From the NCBI GenBank assembly GCA_027322565.1, contig DAHVRG010000197.1, positions 1-5,447 on the forward strand: a DNA stretch of 5,447 nt, written 5' to 3'. The position numbers and the translations under genes are program-made. A model generated the notes under the pieces. That model was given only the letters and a program-made list of their open reading frames with translations, did no database searches and was not told the DNA's origin. This document shows, piece by piece, positions 1 to 5,379 of the stretch (within the stretch, counting starts at the first letter, position 1; each line of letters starts with the position of its first letter). Origin of the DNA: Georgenia sp. (lineage in GTDB: Bacteria; Actinomycetota; Actinomycetes; Actinomycetales; Actinomycetaceae).

Positions 1-455
1 CGGGCGAGGAGCGACTGGACCGAGCCGATGTTCACCACCTTGCCGGAGCCGCGCTCGGCCATGCCGCGGGTGACCTGCTGCGACACGTAGAACACGCTGC
101 TGAGGTTCGCGGCGACGATCGCGTCCCAGTCCGCGGGGTCGAAGTCGTTGAACGGCGCCCGCCGCTGGATCCCGGCGTTGTTGACGAGGATGTCCGGCAC
201 CCCGTGCTCGGCGACGAGCGCCCCGACCCCGTCCCGGACCGCGCCGGCGTCGGTGACGTCGAAGGAGACGGTCGGGACGTCCCCGCCCCCGGCCGCGGCG
301 ACCTGCTCGCGGGCACCCGCCAGCGCCTGCGAGTCACGGCTGTGGAGGACCACGCGGGCGCCGTGCCGGGCCAGGCCCTCGGCGAGCGCCAGCCCGAGGC
401 CGCGGGAGGAGCCGGTGACGAGCGCGAGCCGGCCGGTGATGTCGAAGAGGGCCAC
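1..455 (-). CDS. idnO: Gluconate 5-dehydrogenase-like SDR oxidoreductase (C-terminus beyond window)
   Basis: Classical short-chain dehydrogenase expected to interconvert D-gluconate and 5-keto-D-gluconate with NAD(P)H in the cytoplasm. The frame is open to the window edge, giving 151 complete codons of a family usually about 250-260 residues. Seen: an N-terminal Rossmann glycine motif TGSSRGLG near residues 14-21, the NNAG motif, and VVNIGS near residue 140, whose serine is the expected catalytic one. The YxxxK pair would lie just past the edge. The run NNAGIQRRAPF is very close to what I recall of Escherichia coli IdnO (NNAGIQRRHPF), which is why I prefer this substrate over a generic SDR. 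The start is GTG at 455, chosen for its distance to the Rossmann motif and a GGGAGG Shine-Dalgarno 7 nt upstream. It follows the gluconate permease by 16 nt, so cotranscription is likely, and the shared substrate supports the call. Substrate specificity is inference; SDRs are hard to assign without the C-terminus. Confidence 0.85.
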   Translation of the reverse strand, partial: MALFDITGRLALVTGSSRGLGLALAEGLARHGARVVLHSRDSQALAGAREQVAAAGGGDVPTVSFDVTDAGAVRDGVGALVAEHGVPDILVNNAGIQRRAPFNDFDPADWDAIVAANLSSVFYVSQQVTRGMAERGSGKVVNIGSVQSLLA

Positions 456-462
456 GGCGGTG

Positions 463-468
463 CCTCCC
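463..468 (-). promoter_or_regulatory. Shine-Dalgarno of the SDR gene
   Basis: GGGAGG read on the minus strand, 7 nt before the GTG start at 455 and lying just downstream of the permease stop. It decides the GTG start, since no ATG occurs at a sensible position, and suggests independent ribosome loading within a shared transcript. Confidence 0.7.
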
Positions 469-471
469 GGG

Positions 472-1866
472 TCAGAAGATGGCGAAGACGGCGAGGGTGA
501 AGAGGAACCCGACCACCGACTGCAGGGTCTGCTGGACGGTCCACGTCTTCAAGGTGGTCTTGACGTCCATCCCCATGAGCCGGCCGACGAGCCAGAAGCC
601 CGAGTCGTTGACGTGGCTGGCGAAGACGGAGCCGGCCGCCGTCGCGAGCGTGATGGCGACGACCTGCAGCTCGCTGTAGCCGCCGGTCGTCACGGCCGGG
701 GCCATGAGCCCGACCGCCGTGACGAGCGCGACGGTCGCCGAGCCCTGGGCCACGCGCAGGACGACGGCGATCAGCCAGGCGGCAAGGATGACCGGGACCC
801 CGAGGTCGCCGAGGACGTCGGACAGGGCGTCACCGATGCCCGAGAGCCGCAGGACACCGCCGAACATGCCGCCGGCGCCGGTGATGAGGATGACCGAGGC
901 GACGGGCCCGAGGGCGGAGTCGACGATCTTCTCCAGCGCGGTGCCGTTCTCGCCGCGGCGGTGGCCGAGGACGAGGAGAGCCACGAGCACGGAGATGAGG
1001 AGGGCGACGGGGGCGGTGCCGAGGGACATGAGCACCTGCACCCACGTCTCGGCGTCGTCGACCACGCCGGCGGTGTCGAGGAAGTCCAGCCCGGTGTTGA
1101 GGAAGATGAGCACGAGGGGCAGGAGCAGGATCCCGACGACGGTTCCCACGCTGGGCGGGTTGACCTGGACGTCGTCGTCGACGCTGCCGAACAGGGCCGG
1201 CACGGGCAGGATGACCCGCCGACCGACGAAGATGCCCCACAGGTACCCGGTGAGGTACCAGATGGGGAAGGCGAGGATGATCGCGACGAGCAGGACGAGG
1301 CCGATGTTCGCCTCGTAGAGCTCGGTCGCCGCGACCGGGCCCGGGTGCGGTGGGACGAAGACGTGCATGACCGAGAACGCCGTCGCCGCGGGCAGCCCGT
1401 AGAGCAGGACGTTGTTCCCCAGCCGGCGGGCGACGGCGAAGATGATCGGCAGCATGACGACGAGCCCGGCGTCGAAGAAGATCGGGAAGCCGAAGGCGAG
1501 GGACGCCAGGCCGAGCCCGAGCGGGGCCCGCTTCTCCCCGAAGACGGACACCATCTTCTCCGACAGCACGCGCGCCCCGCCGCTGTGCTCGATGAGCTTG
1601 CCCAGCATCGCGCCGAGGGCGATGAGCAGGGCGACCGAGCCGAGCGTGCCGCCGAACGCACCGACGAGCGAGGAGACCAGCGCAGCCACCGGGATGCCGG
1701 TGACGAACGCCGTCAGGAGCGAGACGAGGACGAGGGTGAGGAAGGCGTGCAGCTTGAAGACGATGACGAGCACGAGGATGAGGGCGATCGCCCCCGCCGC
1801 GATGAGGAGGAGCGGCCCCGCACCGAGGGTCTGGCTCCACTGCTCCATGATCTCTTCGGCGTCCAT
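472..1866 (-). CDS. gntP: GntP-family gluconate:H+ symporter
   Basis: Inner-membrane permease of the GntP family, which imports gluconate and related aldonates by proton symport. At 464 residues it matches the family's usual 440-460, and it is hydrophobic throughout with roughly 12-14 predicted helices. Recognisable family blocks: GKLIEHSGGA (89-98), GFPIFFDAG (126-134), PPHPGPVAA (172-180), GAGGMFG (330-336), RVAQGSATVA (371-380) and SHVNDSGFWL (417-426). These resemble the corresponding stretches of E. coli GntT/GntP. The ATG at 1866 has a GGGGGG Shine-Dalgarno 7 nt upstream, and the N-terminus (short polar stretch, then first helix near residue 17) fits the family. It is the first gene of a two-gene unit with the gluconate 5-dehydrogenase-like SDR downstream. 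The 5' leader can form a strong hairpin (see 1895-1916). The family also transports other sugar acids (idonate, fructuronate, glycerate), so gluconate rests on the neighbour rather than on specific residues. Confidence 0.93.
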   Translation of the reverse strand: MDAEEIMEQWSQTLGAGPLLLIAAGAIALILVLVIVFKLHAFLTLVLVSLLTAFVTGIPVAALVSSLVGAFGGTLGSVALLIALGAMLGKLIEHSGGARVLSEKMVSVFGEKRAPLGLGLASLAFGFPIFFDAGLVVMLPIIFAVARRLGNNVLLYGLPAATAFSVMHVFVPPHPGPVAATELYEANIGLVLLVAIILAFPIWYLTGYLWGIFVGRRVILPVPALFGSVDDDVQVNPPSVGTVVGILLLPLVLIFLNTGLDFLDTAGVVDDAETWVQVLMSLGTAPVALLISVLVALLVLGHRRGENGTALEKIVDSALGPVASVILITGAGGMFGGVLRLSGIGDALSDVLGDLGVPVILAAWLIAVVLRVAQGSATVALVTAVGLMAPAVTTGGYSELQVVAITLATAAGSVFASHVNDSGFWLVGRLMGMDVKTTLKTWTVQQTLQSVVGFLFTLAVFAIF

Positions 1867-1873
1867 GACGGTG

Positions 1874-1879
1874 CCCCCC
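1874..1879 (-). promoter_or_regulatory. Shine-Dalgarno of gntP
   Basis: Six consecutive G on the minus strand, 7 nt before the ATG at 1866. The adjoining GGGCACC (1870-1876) is complementary to GGTGCCC in the leader (1904-1910), so this site could be masked by RNA pairing. Confidence 0.55.
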
Positions 1880-1894
1880 GCAGGTCAGAGAGAG

Positions 1895-1916
1895 GCCGGG
1901 GGCGGGCACCCCCGGC
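1895..1916 (-). promoter_or_regulatory. Perfect 8-bp GC hairpin in the gntP leader
   Basis: GCCGGGGG (1895-1902 as read on the plus strand) and CCCCCGGC (1909-1916) form a perfect 8-bp inverted repeat around a 6-nt loop. It lies between the gntP start and the candidate -10 at 1930-1935, so it would be transcribed close to the 5' end of the mRNA. It has no U-tract on either side, so a simple intrinsic terminator is not well supported. It could be a 5' stability hairpin, an attenuator arm or a dyad operator. The dyad is seen directly; its role is inferred. Confidence 0.45.
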
Positions 1917-1929
1917 GGGCCGCTCTCGC

Positions 1930-1935
1930 ACCGTA
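1930..1935 (-). promoter_or_regulatory. Candidate -10 element for the gntP-SDR unit
   Basis: TACGGT on the minus strand matches the actinobacterial TANNNT -10 pattern and would start transcription near 1923, giving a leader of about 57 nt before the gntP ATG. No convincing TTGAC-like -35 lies 16-18 nt upstream, so this is tentative. Confidence 0.35.
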
Positions 1936-2055
1936 GCGGGGCGCCCGGAGCGCCGCGACCGGGAGCCTTCCCCGACCGTCCGGTGGCACGTCACCGGTGC
2001 CGACGTCCCGGAGACACGCGTCCGCCCGCCGCGTGAGGGAGCACGCCGCTGCCGC

Positions 2056-2061
2056 TAGCGT
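2056..2061 (+). promoter_or_regulatory. Leaderless-type -10 for the gene at 2068
   Basis: TAGCGT (TANNNT) ends 6 nt before the ATG at 2068, with GGGTCC between them and no Shine-Dalgarno. This places the transcription start at the A of the start codon. No clear -35 is visible. Confidence 0.55.
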
Positions 2062-2067
2062 GGGTCC

Positions 2068-2898
2068 ATGGGGGTCGACGACGGCGCGCCGGACCAGGAC
2101 GAGCTCCTCGCCCGAGCCGAGGGCTCGGTCGAGGTCGAGCTCGCCCGCGCGCTGTCCGCGGCGCAGCGGCAGATCCACTGGCTGCGGCAGGAGCGCGCCC
2201 GGCTGCGTGCCGAGCTCCTCGGCGAGCCCGTGGAGTCGTGGGAGGACGTCGCCGACGGTGCACCCGACGTGCTCGGCGTGGTCGTCGAGCAGGCGGTCCC
2301 GGAGGCGGCGCGCCGGCTGGCGCAGCGGGACGCCGCCGGAGAGACGTGGGAGCGGCTGAGCGAGAGCGTCCGGCAGGCCTACCTCATCCGGGCCCGCGCC
2401 GCGGTCGAGGCCGTGACGCCGCTGTTCGACGCCGCGGTGGCCGCCATCCCCGGGCTGGGCGAGGTGCGTCGGGCCCAGCTGCGCCTCGGGCTGCCGCCGG
2501 AGAGCGACCTCACCGAGCTGCTCGACCACGTCCGGGCGGAGGGCCGTGCCCGGGCGCTCCAGGAGGTCTCGGAGGACCTGCGCAGCCGCCTGGACGACCT
2601 CGAGGTCACCCGGCAGGCGGTGCAGGCGGTCGAGCTCGTCGTCGTCGAGGGCGAGCACATGGCGTCCCAGCACGCCTCGCCCATCGCGGTCGAGGTGGCC
2701 GAGTGGTTCACCCGGCGGCTGCAGCAGGCGCTCGCCGCCCCGGACGTCACCCTCGGGGACGCCTTGGAGGCCGAGCGCGAGCAGGTGCTGCTCGCGGTGG
2801 CCGCCGAGCTCGGGCTCGAGGGGATGGACGCCCTGGCCTGGTACACCGACATGAGCACCCGCCTGGACGCCGCCGACGAGGCGGAGGACGAGGAGTAG
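2068..2898 (+). CDS. Hypothetical alpha-helical acidic protein, Lys/Cys/Asn-free
   Basis: I do not recognise this 276-residue protein. No signal peptide, membrane segment or catalytic motif is visible, so it is probably cytoplasmic. It is rich in Ala, Leu, Glu and Arg. Charged heptad-like stretches at about 11-53 and 155-192 could form coiled coils, and the C-terminus is strongly acidic (last residues EAEDEE). It contains no lysine, cysteine or asparagine. Low AT content depresses Lys and Asn codons, but complete absence over this length is still striking. The ATG at 2068 is supported by the leaderless -10 just upstream; codon usage is strongly GC3-biased throughout, as expected of a real gene. 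It is divergent from gntP and followed after 49 nt by a HAD phosphatase with its own -10, so the two need not be an operon. No function is proposed. Confidence 0.8.
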   Translation: MGVDDGAPDQDELLARAEGSVEVELARALSAAQRQIHWLRQERARLRAELLGEPVESWEDVADGAPDVLGVVVEQAVPEAARRLAQRDAAGETWERLSESVRQAYLIRARAAVEAVTPLFDAAVAAIPGLGEVRRAQLRLGLPPESDLTELLDHVRAEGRARALQEVSEDLRSRLDDLEVTRQAVQAVELVVVEGEHMASQHASPIAVEVAEWFTRRLQQALAAPDVTLGDALEAEREQVLLAVAAELGLEGMDALAWYTDMSTRLDAADEAEDEE

Positions 2899-2935
2899 GC
2901 GGGGCGGCGGGGATGCGGGCGTCGCGTCGCTGCGG

Positions 2936-2941
2936 TACGAA
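2936..2941 (+). promoter_or_regulatory. Leaderless-type -10 for the HAD gene
   Basis: TACGAA ends 6 nt before the ATG at 2948, the same spacing as at the genes starting at 2068, 4452 and 4640. The last base deviates from TANNNT (A instead of T). No Shine-Dalgarno lies in the preceding bases (CGCCCC). Confidence 0.4.
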
Positions 2942-2947
2942 CGCCCC

Positions 2948-3631
2948 ATGCCGACCGACGCACCCGGCGCCGTCCTGCTCGACATCGACGGGACCCTCGC
3001 CGACTCCAACTACGTCCACGCCTTCGCCTGGGCCCGGGCTTTCCGCGAGCTGGGCCACCCAGTGGACACCTGGCGCATCCACCGGAGGATCGGGATGGGC
3101 GGGGCCCTCCTCCTCGCCGAGATCCTCGGTGACCGGCTGGACGAGCTCGGCGAGGCGGTGAAGGAGCGGCACTCGGCGTACTACGAGCAGGCGGCCGCGG
3201 AGGTGCGCCGGTTCGCCGGTGTCCCGGAGCTGGTCGACGCGCTGGTCGAGCGAGGCGTGCGCGTGGTGCTGGCCTCCTCCGCCTCACCCGACGAGATGGA
3301 GATCCTCGAGCGGGTCCTCGACGTCTCGGACACCGTGCACGCGGTGACCTCCGCGCAGGACGTCGACGACGCCAAGCCCGACCCGGACCTCGTGCAGACC
3401 GCGCTGGACGCCGTCCAGGTGCCGGCCGAGCGGGCCGTGTTCGTCGGTGACACGGTGTGGGACGTCGAGGCCGCTGCCCGGGCCGGGGTCCCGTGCGTCG
3501 GAGTGCGTACGGGTGGGATCAGCGCCGCCGAGCTCACCGACGCGGGTGCGGTGGCTGTCTACGACTCGGTTGCCGCGATCCTCGCCGACCTGGACTCCTC
3601 ACCGCTGCGCCGGGCCTGGGCGTCCGGCTGA
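2948..3631 (+). CDS. HAD subfamily I phosphatase / phosphomutase-like hydrolase
   Basis: Cytoplasmic haloacid dehalogenase superfamily hydrolase, 227 residues, the usual size of the phosphoglycolate phosphatase and beta-phosphoglucomutase-like group. All four HAD motifs are present: motif I DIDGT with nucleophile Asp12 and acid/base Asp14, motif II serine in ASSAS (Ser110), motif III lysine in DAKPDPD (Lys143), and motif IV GDTVWD (Asp168, Asp172) for Mg2+. The alpha-helical segment between motifs I and II (about residues 20-85) is the C1-type cap of subfamily I. The substrate cannot be read from the sequence; sugar phosphates or phosphoglycolate are the common choices. The ATG at 2948 sits 11 residues before the nucleophile, as expected. 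The gene ends 8 nt from the convergent LPXTG mini-gene, with a hairpin at the junction. Nearness to the gluconate genes is suggestive at most, because they lie on the other strand beyond another gene. Confidence 0.92.
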   Translation: MPTDAPGAVLLDIDGTLADSNYVHAFAWARAFRELGHPVDTWRIHRRIGMGGALLLAEILGDRLDELGEAVKERHSAYYEQAAAEVRRFAGVPELVDALVERGVRVVLASSASPDEMEILERVLDVSDTVHAVTSAQDVDDAKPDPDLVQTALDAVQVPAERAVFVGDTVWDVEAAARAGVPCVGVRTGGISAAELTDAGAVAVYDSVAAILADLDSSPLRRAWASG

Positions 3632-3634
3632 GTG

Positions 3635-3651
3635 GGCGGCTACTTGCCGCC
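3635..3651. terminator. Possible bidirectional hairpin at the convergent gene junction
   Basis: GGCGGC, loop TACTT, GCCGCC: a perfect 6-bp GC stem starting 3 nt after the HAD stop codon and spanning the last codons and stop of the convergent mini-gene. There is no U-tract in either direction. Many actinobacterial terminators lack one, but the signal is weak; part of the dyad is also coding sequence (Gly-Gly-Lys-stop). Confidence 0.35.
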
Positions 3652-3774
3652 GCGCCGGCTGAGCACGAAGGCGCCGACCCCGATGACGACGACGGCGACG
3701 GCCCCGAGGACCACCCAGAGGACGTCCACCCCGGTGGCGGGCAGGTGGCTGGACACGGCAGCGGTGACGGGCAT
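3640..3774 (-). CDS. Stand-alone LPXTG sorting-signal mini-protein (44 aa)
   Basis: A 44-residue protein that is almost nothing but a sortase cell-wall sorting signal. A 10-residue N-terminus is followed by LPATG (11-15), one hydrophobic helix (about 18-38) and the basic tail SRRGGK (39-44). This is the canonical LPXTG, membrane span, positive tail order with normal spacing, read from an ATG at 3774. A GGAGG Shine-Dalgarno lies 4 nt upstream (slightly close) and a TACGGT -10 at 3810-3815. It has no separate N-terminal signal peptide and no surface domain, so how it would be inserted and whether a sortase uses it are open. The frame is closed upstream by the udgX stop codon, so it is not simply a longer surface protein read from a late start. 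Alternatives: the last remnant of a deleted surface-protein gene, or a small single-span membrane protein. The motif is seen directly; the function is inferred. Confidence 0.7.
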   Translation of the reverse strand: MPVTAAVSSHLPATGVDVLWVVLGAVAVVVIGVGAFVLSRRGGK

Positions 3775-3778
3775 CGGG

Positions 3779-3783
3779 CCTCC
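3779..3783 (-). promoter_or_regulatory. Shine-Dalgarno of the LPXTG mini-gene
   Basis: GGAGG on the minus strand, 4 nt before the ATG at 3774. It is the main translational evidence that this very short frame is a real gene. Confidence 0.5.
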
Positions 3784-3809
3784 GGAGTCGCGCGGGTGTG
3801 GTGAGCCCG

Positions 3810-3815
3810 ACCGTA
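3810..3815 (-). promoter_or_regulatory. Candidate -10 for the LPXTG mini-gene
   Basis: TACGGT on the minus strand, 4 nt after the udgX stop codon. It predicts a start near 3803 and a leader of about 28 nt containing the GGAGG. If used, the mini-gene is transcribed independently of udgX; otherwise read-through from udgX would serve. No -35 match is evident. Confidence 0.4.
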
Positions 3816-3819
3816 GCAG

Positions 3820-4452
3820 TCAGCCCGCCGCCGCCCGGTGGGCGGCACGAAGGTCGGCGACCAGCTCGGCGAAGGCAGCGTCCCACCCGCCGCGGCCGCG
3901 CAGCCGCAGCAGCGCCGAGGGGTGGGTGGTCACGAGCACGGGGCCGCCGTCCTCGCTGAGCAGCTCGCCGCGCACCTCGCCGACCTTGACCGGCCGGCCG
4001 AGGACCGCGCGGGCGGCGGTCGCGCCGAGACATACGACGACGGCGGGCCGCACGACCGCGCGTTCCGCGGCCAGCCACGGATGGCAGGCCGTGATGTGCG
4101 CGGTCCCGGGCTTCTTGTGGATACGGCGCTTGCCCCGGTCCTCGAACCGGAAGTGCTTCACCGCGTTGGTGAGGTAGACGTCGTGCGCCGGGATGCCGGC
4201 AGCCTCGAGCGCCTGGTCGAGGACCCTCCCGGCGGGGCCGACGAACGGCTCTCCCTCCCGGTCCTCCCGGTCGCCGGGCTGCTCGCCGACGAGCATGAGC
4301 CGGGCGCCGGGCCCGCCGGCGGAGAAGACGACCTGGGTGGCGTCCGCCCAGAGCTCACAGCCGCGGCACCCGGGCGCCGCGGCGCGCAGAGCATCGAGGT
4401 CGCCCTCCGGGGGCACCCACTCCTGCGCCCCCGGCCGCTCCGTGCCGGCCAT
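3820..4452 (-). CDS. udgX: UdgX-type uracil-DNA glycosylase superfamily protein
   Basis: Iron-sulfur uracil-DNA glycosylase superfamily protein of the UdgX class, 210 residues. Seen: four cysteines spaced for a [4Fe-4S] cluster (Cys29-x2-Cys32, Cys123, Cys141), motif A GEQPG (56-60) followed by DREDREGEPFVGPAGR, the R-loop KRRIH (108-112), and motif B HPSALLR (177-183). KRRIH distinguishes UdgX from ordinary family 4 enzymes. In the mycobacterial protein the histidine of this loop (here His112) becomes covalently bound to the abasic sugar after uracil removal, leaving an extremely stable protein-DNA complex, so it acts as a suicide enzyme in DNA repair rather than a turnover glycosylase. The ATG at 4452 is chosen over an upstream in-frame start at 4533 because it gives the normal N-terminus, has a leaderless -10 exactly 6 nt ahead, and avoids reading through the repeat array at 4505-4580. 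It is divergent from the DUF2993 gene. Confidence 0.94.
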   Translation of the reverse strand: MAGTERPGAQEWVPPEGDLDALRAAAPGCRGCELWADATQVVFSAGGPGARLMLVGEQPGDREDREGEPFVGPAGRVLDQALEAAGIPAHDVYLTNAVKHFRFEDRGKRRIHKKPGTAHITACHPWLAAERAVVRPAVVVCLGATAARAVLGRPVKVGEVRGELLSEDGGPVLVTTHPSALLRLRGRGGWDAAFAELVADLRAAHRAAAG

Positions 4453-4458
4453 GGGTCC

Positions 4459-4464
4459 ACGGTA
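4459..4464 (-). promoter_or_regulatory. Leaderless-type -10 for udgX
   Basis: TACCGT on the minus strand ends 6 nt (GGACCC) before the ATG at 4452, with no Shine-Dalgarno. It matches TANNNT and fixes the start codon choice for udgX. Confidence 0.55.
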
Positions 4465-4504
4465 GGAGCCCCGCACCGTCCCCACCCGCCGAGCCCCAGT
4501 CCCC

Positions 4505-4580
4505 GACAGCTCACATGGCCATCCACAGCCCACCTTCCTCCGTCACCGAGAGCTCACTTCCCGGCGACAGCTCACTTCCC
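4505..4580 (+). repeat. Left repeat array, four units of GACAGCYCACTTCCC
   Basis: Four related units on the plus strand begin at 4505 (GACAGCTCACATGG, degenerate), about 4524 (CACAGCCCACCTTCC, degenerate), 4548 (GAGAGCTCACTTCCC) and 4566 (GACAGCTCACTTCCC). Start-to-start spacing is 19, 24 and 18 nt. The block 4542-4578 matches the reverse complement of 5401-5437 with 3 mismatches in 37. The array occupies much of the divergent region between udgX and the DUF2993 gene, about 40 nt upstream of the udgX -10 and 47 nt upstream of the other -10. It could be a transposon end, a mobile-element remnant or a set of protein-binding sites. Confidence 0.8.
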
Positions 4581-4627
4581 GACGCCTCGCACCGACTCTC
4601 ACCCGGTGGGGGCCCCAGCCTCAGCCG

Positions 4628-4633
4628 TAGCCT
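4628..4633 (+). promoter_or_regulatory. Leaderless-type -10 for the DUF2993 gene
   Basis: TAGCCT (TANNNT) ends 6 nt (GATGGG) before the ATG at 4640. The GGG directly abutting the ATG is too close to be a Shine-Dalgarno, so initiation at the ATG is the best reading. Confidence 0.55.
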
Positions 4634-4639
4634 GATGGG

Positions 4640-5335
4640 ATGCGCCGCCTGGCTACCCTCGTCCTGGTCCTTCTCGTCCTCCTTGCGGTGGGGGGGACGG
4701 TTGCCGACCGGCTGCTCGTCGCCCGCGCCGAGGAACGGCTCCTCACTCTGGCGCGGGAACAGGTCGAGCTCGCCGACGACGCCGAGGGCGTCATCGACGG
4801 GTTCCCGTTCCTCACCCAGGTCTTGGCCGAGCGCCTGGCCGAGGTCCGGGGGACGACGTCGGTGCTGGTAGCCGACGGACGCGAGCTGCGGGACGCCCGC
4901 GTCACTGCCCGCGGGGTGAGTCCAGAAGAGCCGTACCGAGCCGAGACGGTGGAGATCAACGTGACCCTTCCCGCGGCGACGCTGGAGGCCGGCATGAACG
5001 GGTCCGGCTACGTGCCCGGAAACCCGGTTCGACTGGAGACGGCCGAGGATGTCTTGCAGCTCAGTGTCTCGGTCGCGGGGTTCGAGCTCAGCGTCCTCCT
5101 CGAGCCGGTACTTCGGGGCGAGGAGATCGGGCTGGAGGTCCGCGAGGTCATGACCGGAACCACGTCGCTCCCACAGGACGTCACCGCCCGGCTGAACGAG
5201 GGGGTCGAACAGCTGCGCGTCCCCCTGCCCGACCTTCCGGAGGGCCTGGCGCCGACACGGATCGCGGTCGAGAGCGATGGGCTCCACGTCCGGCTCGAGG
5301 GGGCGGACATCGAGCTCGGCCACTGGGCACGCTGA
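4640..5335 (+). CDS. DUF2993 / LmeA-like phospholipid-binding envelope protein
   Basis: A 231-residue protein of the DUF2993 (LmeA) family of actinobacteria. A short basic start (MRR) and a hydrophobic segment at about residues 4-20 form a signal peptide or N-terminal anchor with no lipobox cysteine, so the body should face outside the membrane. The family hallmarks follow: ADRLLVARAEERL (22-34) and GFPFLTQVLAERLAEV (54-69), then an alternating hydrophobic, beta-rich body with a VRLEGADIEL-like final strand. In mycobacteria LmeA binds phospholipids and is needed for normal lipomannan mannan elongation; a similar envelope-lipid role here is inference from the family. It contains no lysine or cysteine. 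The ATG at 4640 is supported by the -10 six nucleotides upstream and by the signal peptide starting there. The gene is unusual in being bracketed by two inverted arrays of the same short repeat (4505-4580 and 5380 to the window end), which raises the possibility that it is cargo of a small mobile segment. Confidence 0.88.
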   Translation: MRRLATLVLVLLVLLAVGGTVADRLLVARAEERLLTLAREQVELADDAEGVIDGFPFLTQVLAERLAEVRGTTSVLVADGRELRDARVTARGVSPEEPYRAETVEINVTLPAATLEAGMNGSGYVPGNPVRLETAEDVLQLSVSVAGFELSVLLEPVLRGEEIGLEVREVMTGTTSLPQDVTARLNEGVEQLRVPLPDLPEGLAPTRIAVESDGLHVRLEGADIELGHWAR

Positions 5336-5379
5336 GCCGGGTTGTCGTCAGAGAGATCCGACGGCGTGCGAGGTCCGCC

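Noticed and set aside
1985..2001. GGCAC-7-GTGCC dyad in the divergent region as a GntR-type operator
   Set aside because: A 5-bp stem in very GC-rich DNA is expected by chance, and it does not match an operator consensus I can name with confidence.
148..2058. A 636-codon open frame on the plus strand, antisense to the SDR and gntP
   Set aside because: Its composition (long runs of Asp, Glu, Gly, Arg) is the typical mirror of a GC3-biased membrane-protein gene. The opposite strand has full GntP and SDR motifs, and no promoter or ribosome site was seen for this frame.
2238..3161. A 307-codon open frame overlapping the genes at 2068 and 2948
   Set aside because: It is a Gly/Arg/Ala-rich out-of-frame shadow crossing two genes that have better starts and, for the HAD gene, complete catalytic motifs.
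3640..3822. Stop-codon read-through joining udgX to the LPXTG segment, since both are in the same frame
   Set aside because: The frame agreement has a one-in-three chance. UdgX is an intracellular DNA repair protein with no signal peptide, and the mini-gene has its own ATG and Shine-Dalgarno.
4453..4533. Longer udgX start at 4533, adding 27 residues
   Set aside because: The extension would be translated from the repeat array, lies beyond the usual UdgX N-terminus and bypasses the -10 placed 6 nt before the ATG at 4452.
4511..5323. A 270-codon open frame antisense to the DUF2993 gene
   Set aside because: The plus strand has a signal peptide, DUF2993 hallmarks and a well-placed -10. The antisense frame shows no recognisable domain and begins or ends inside the repeat array.
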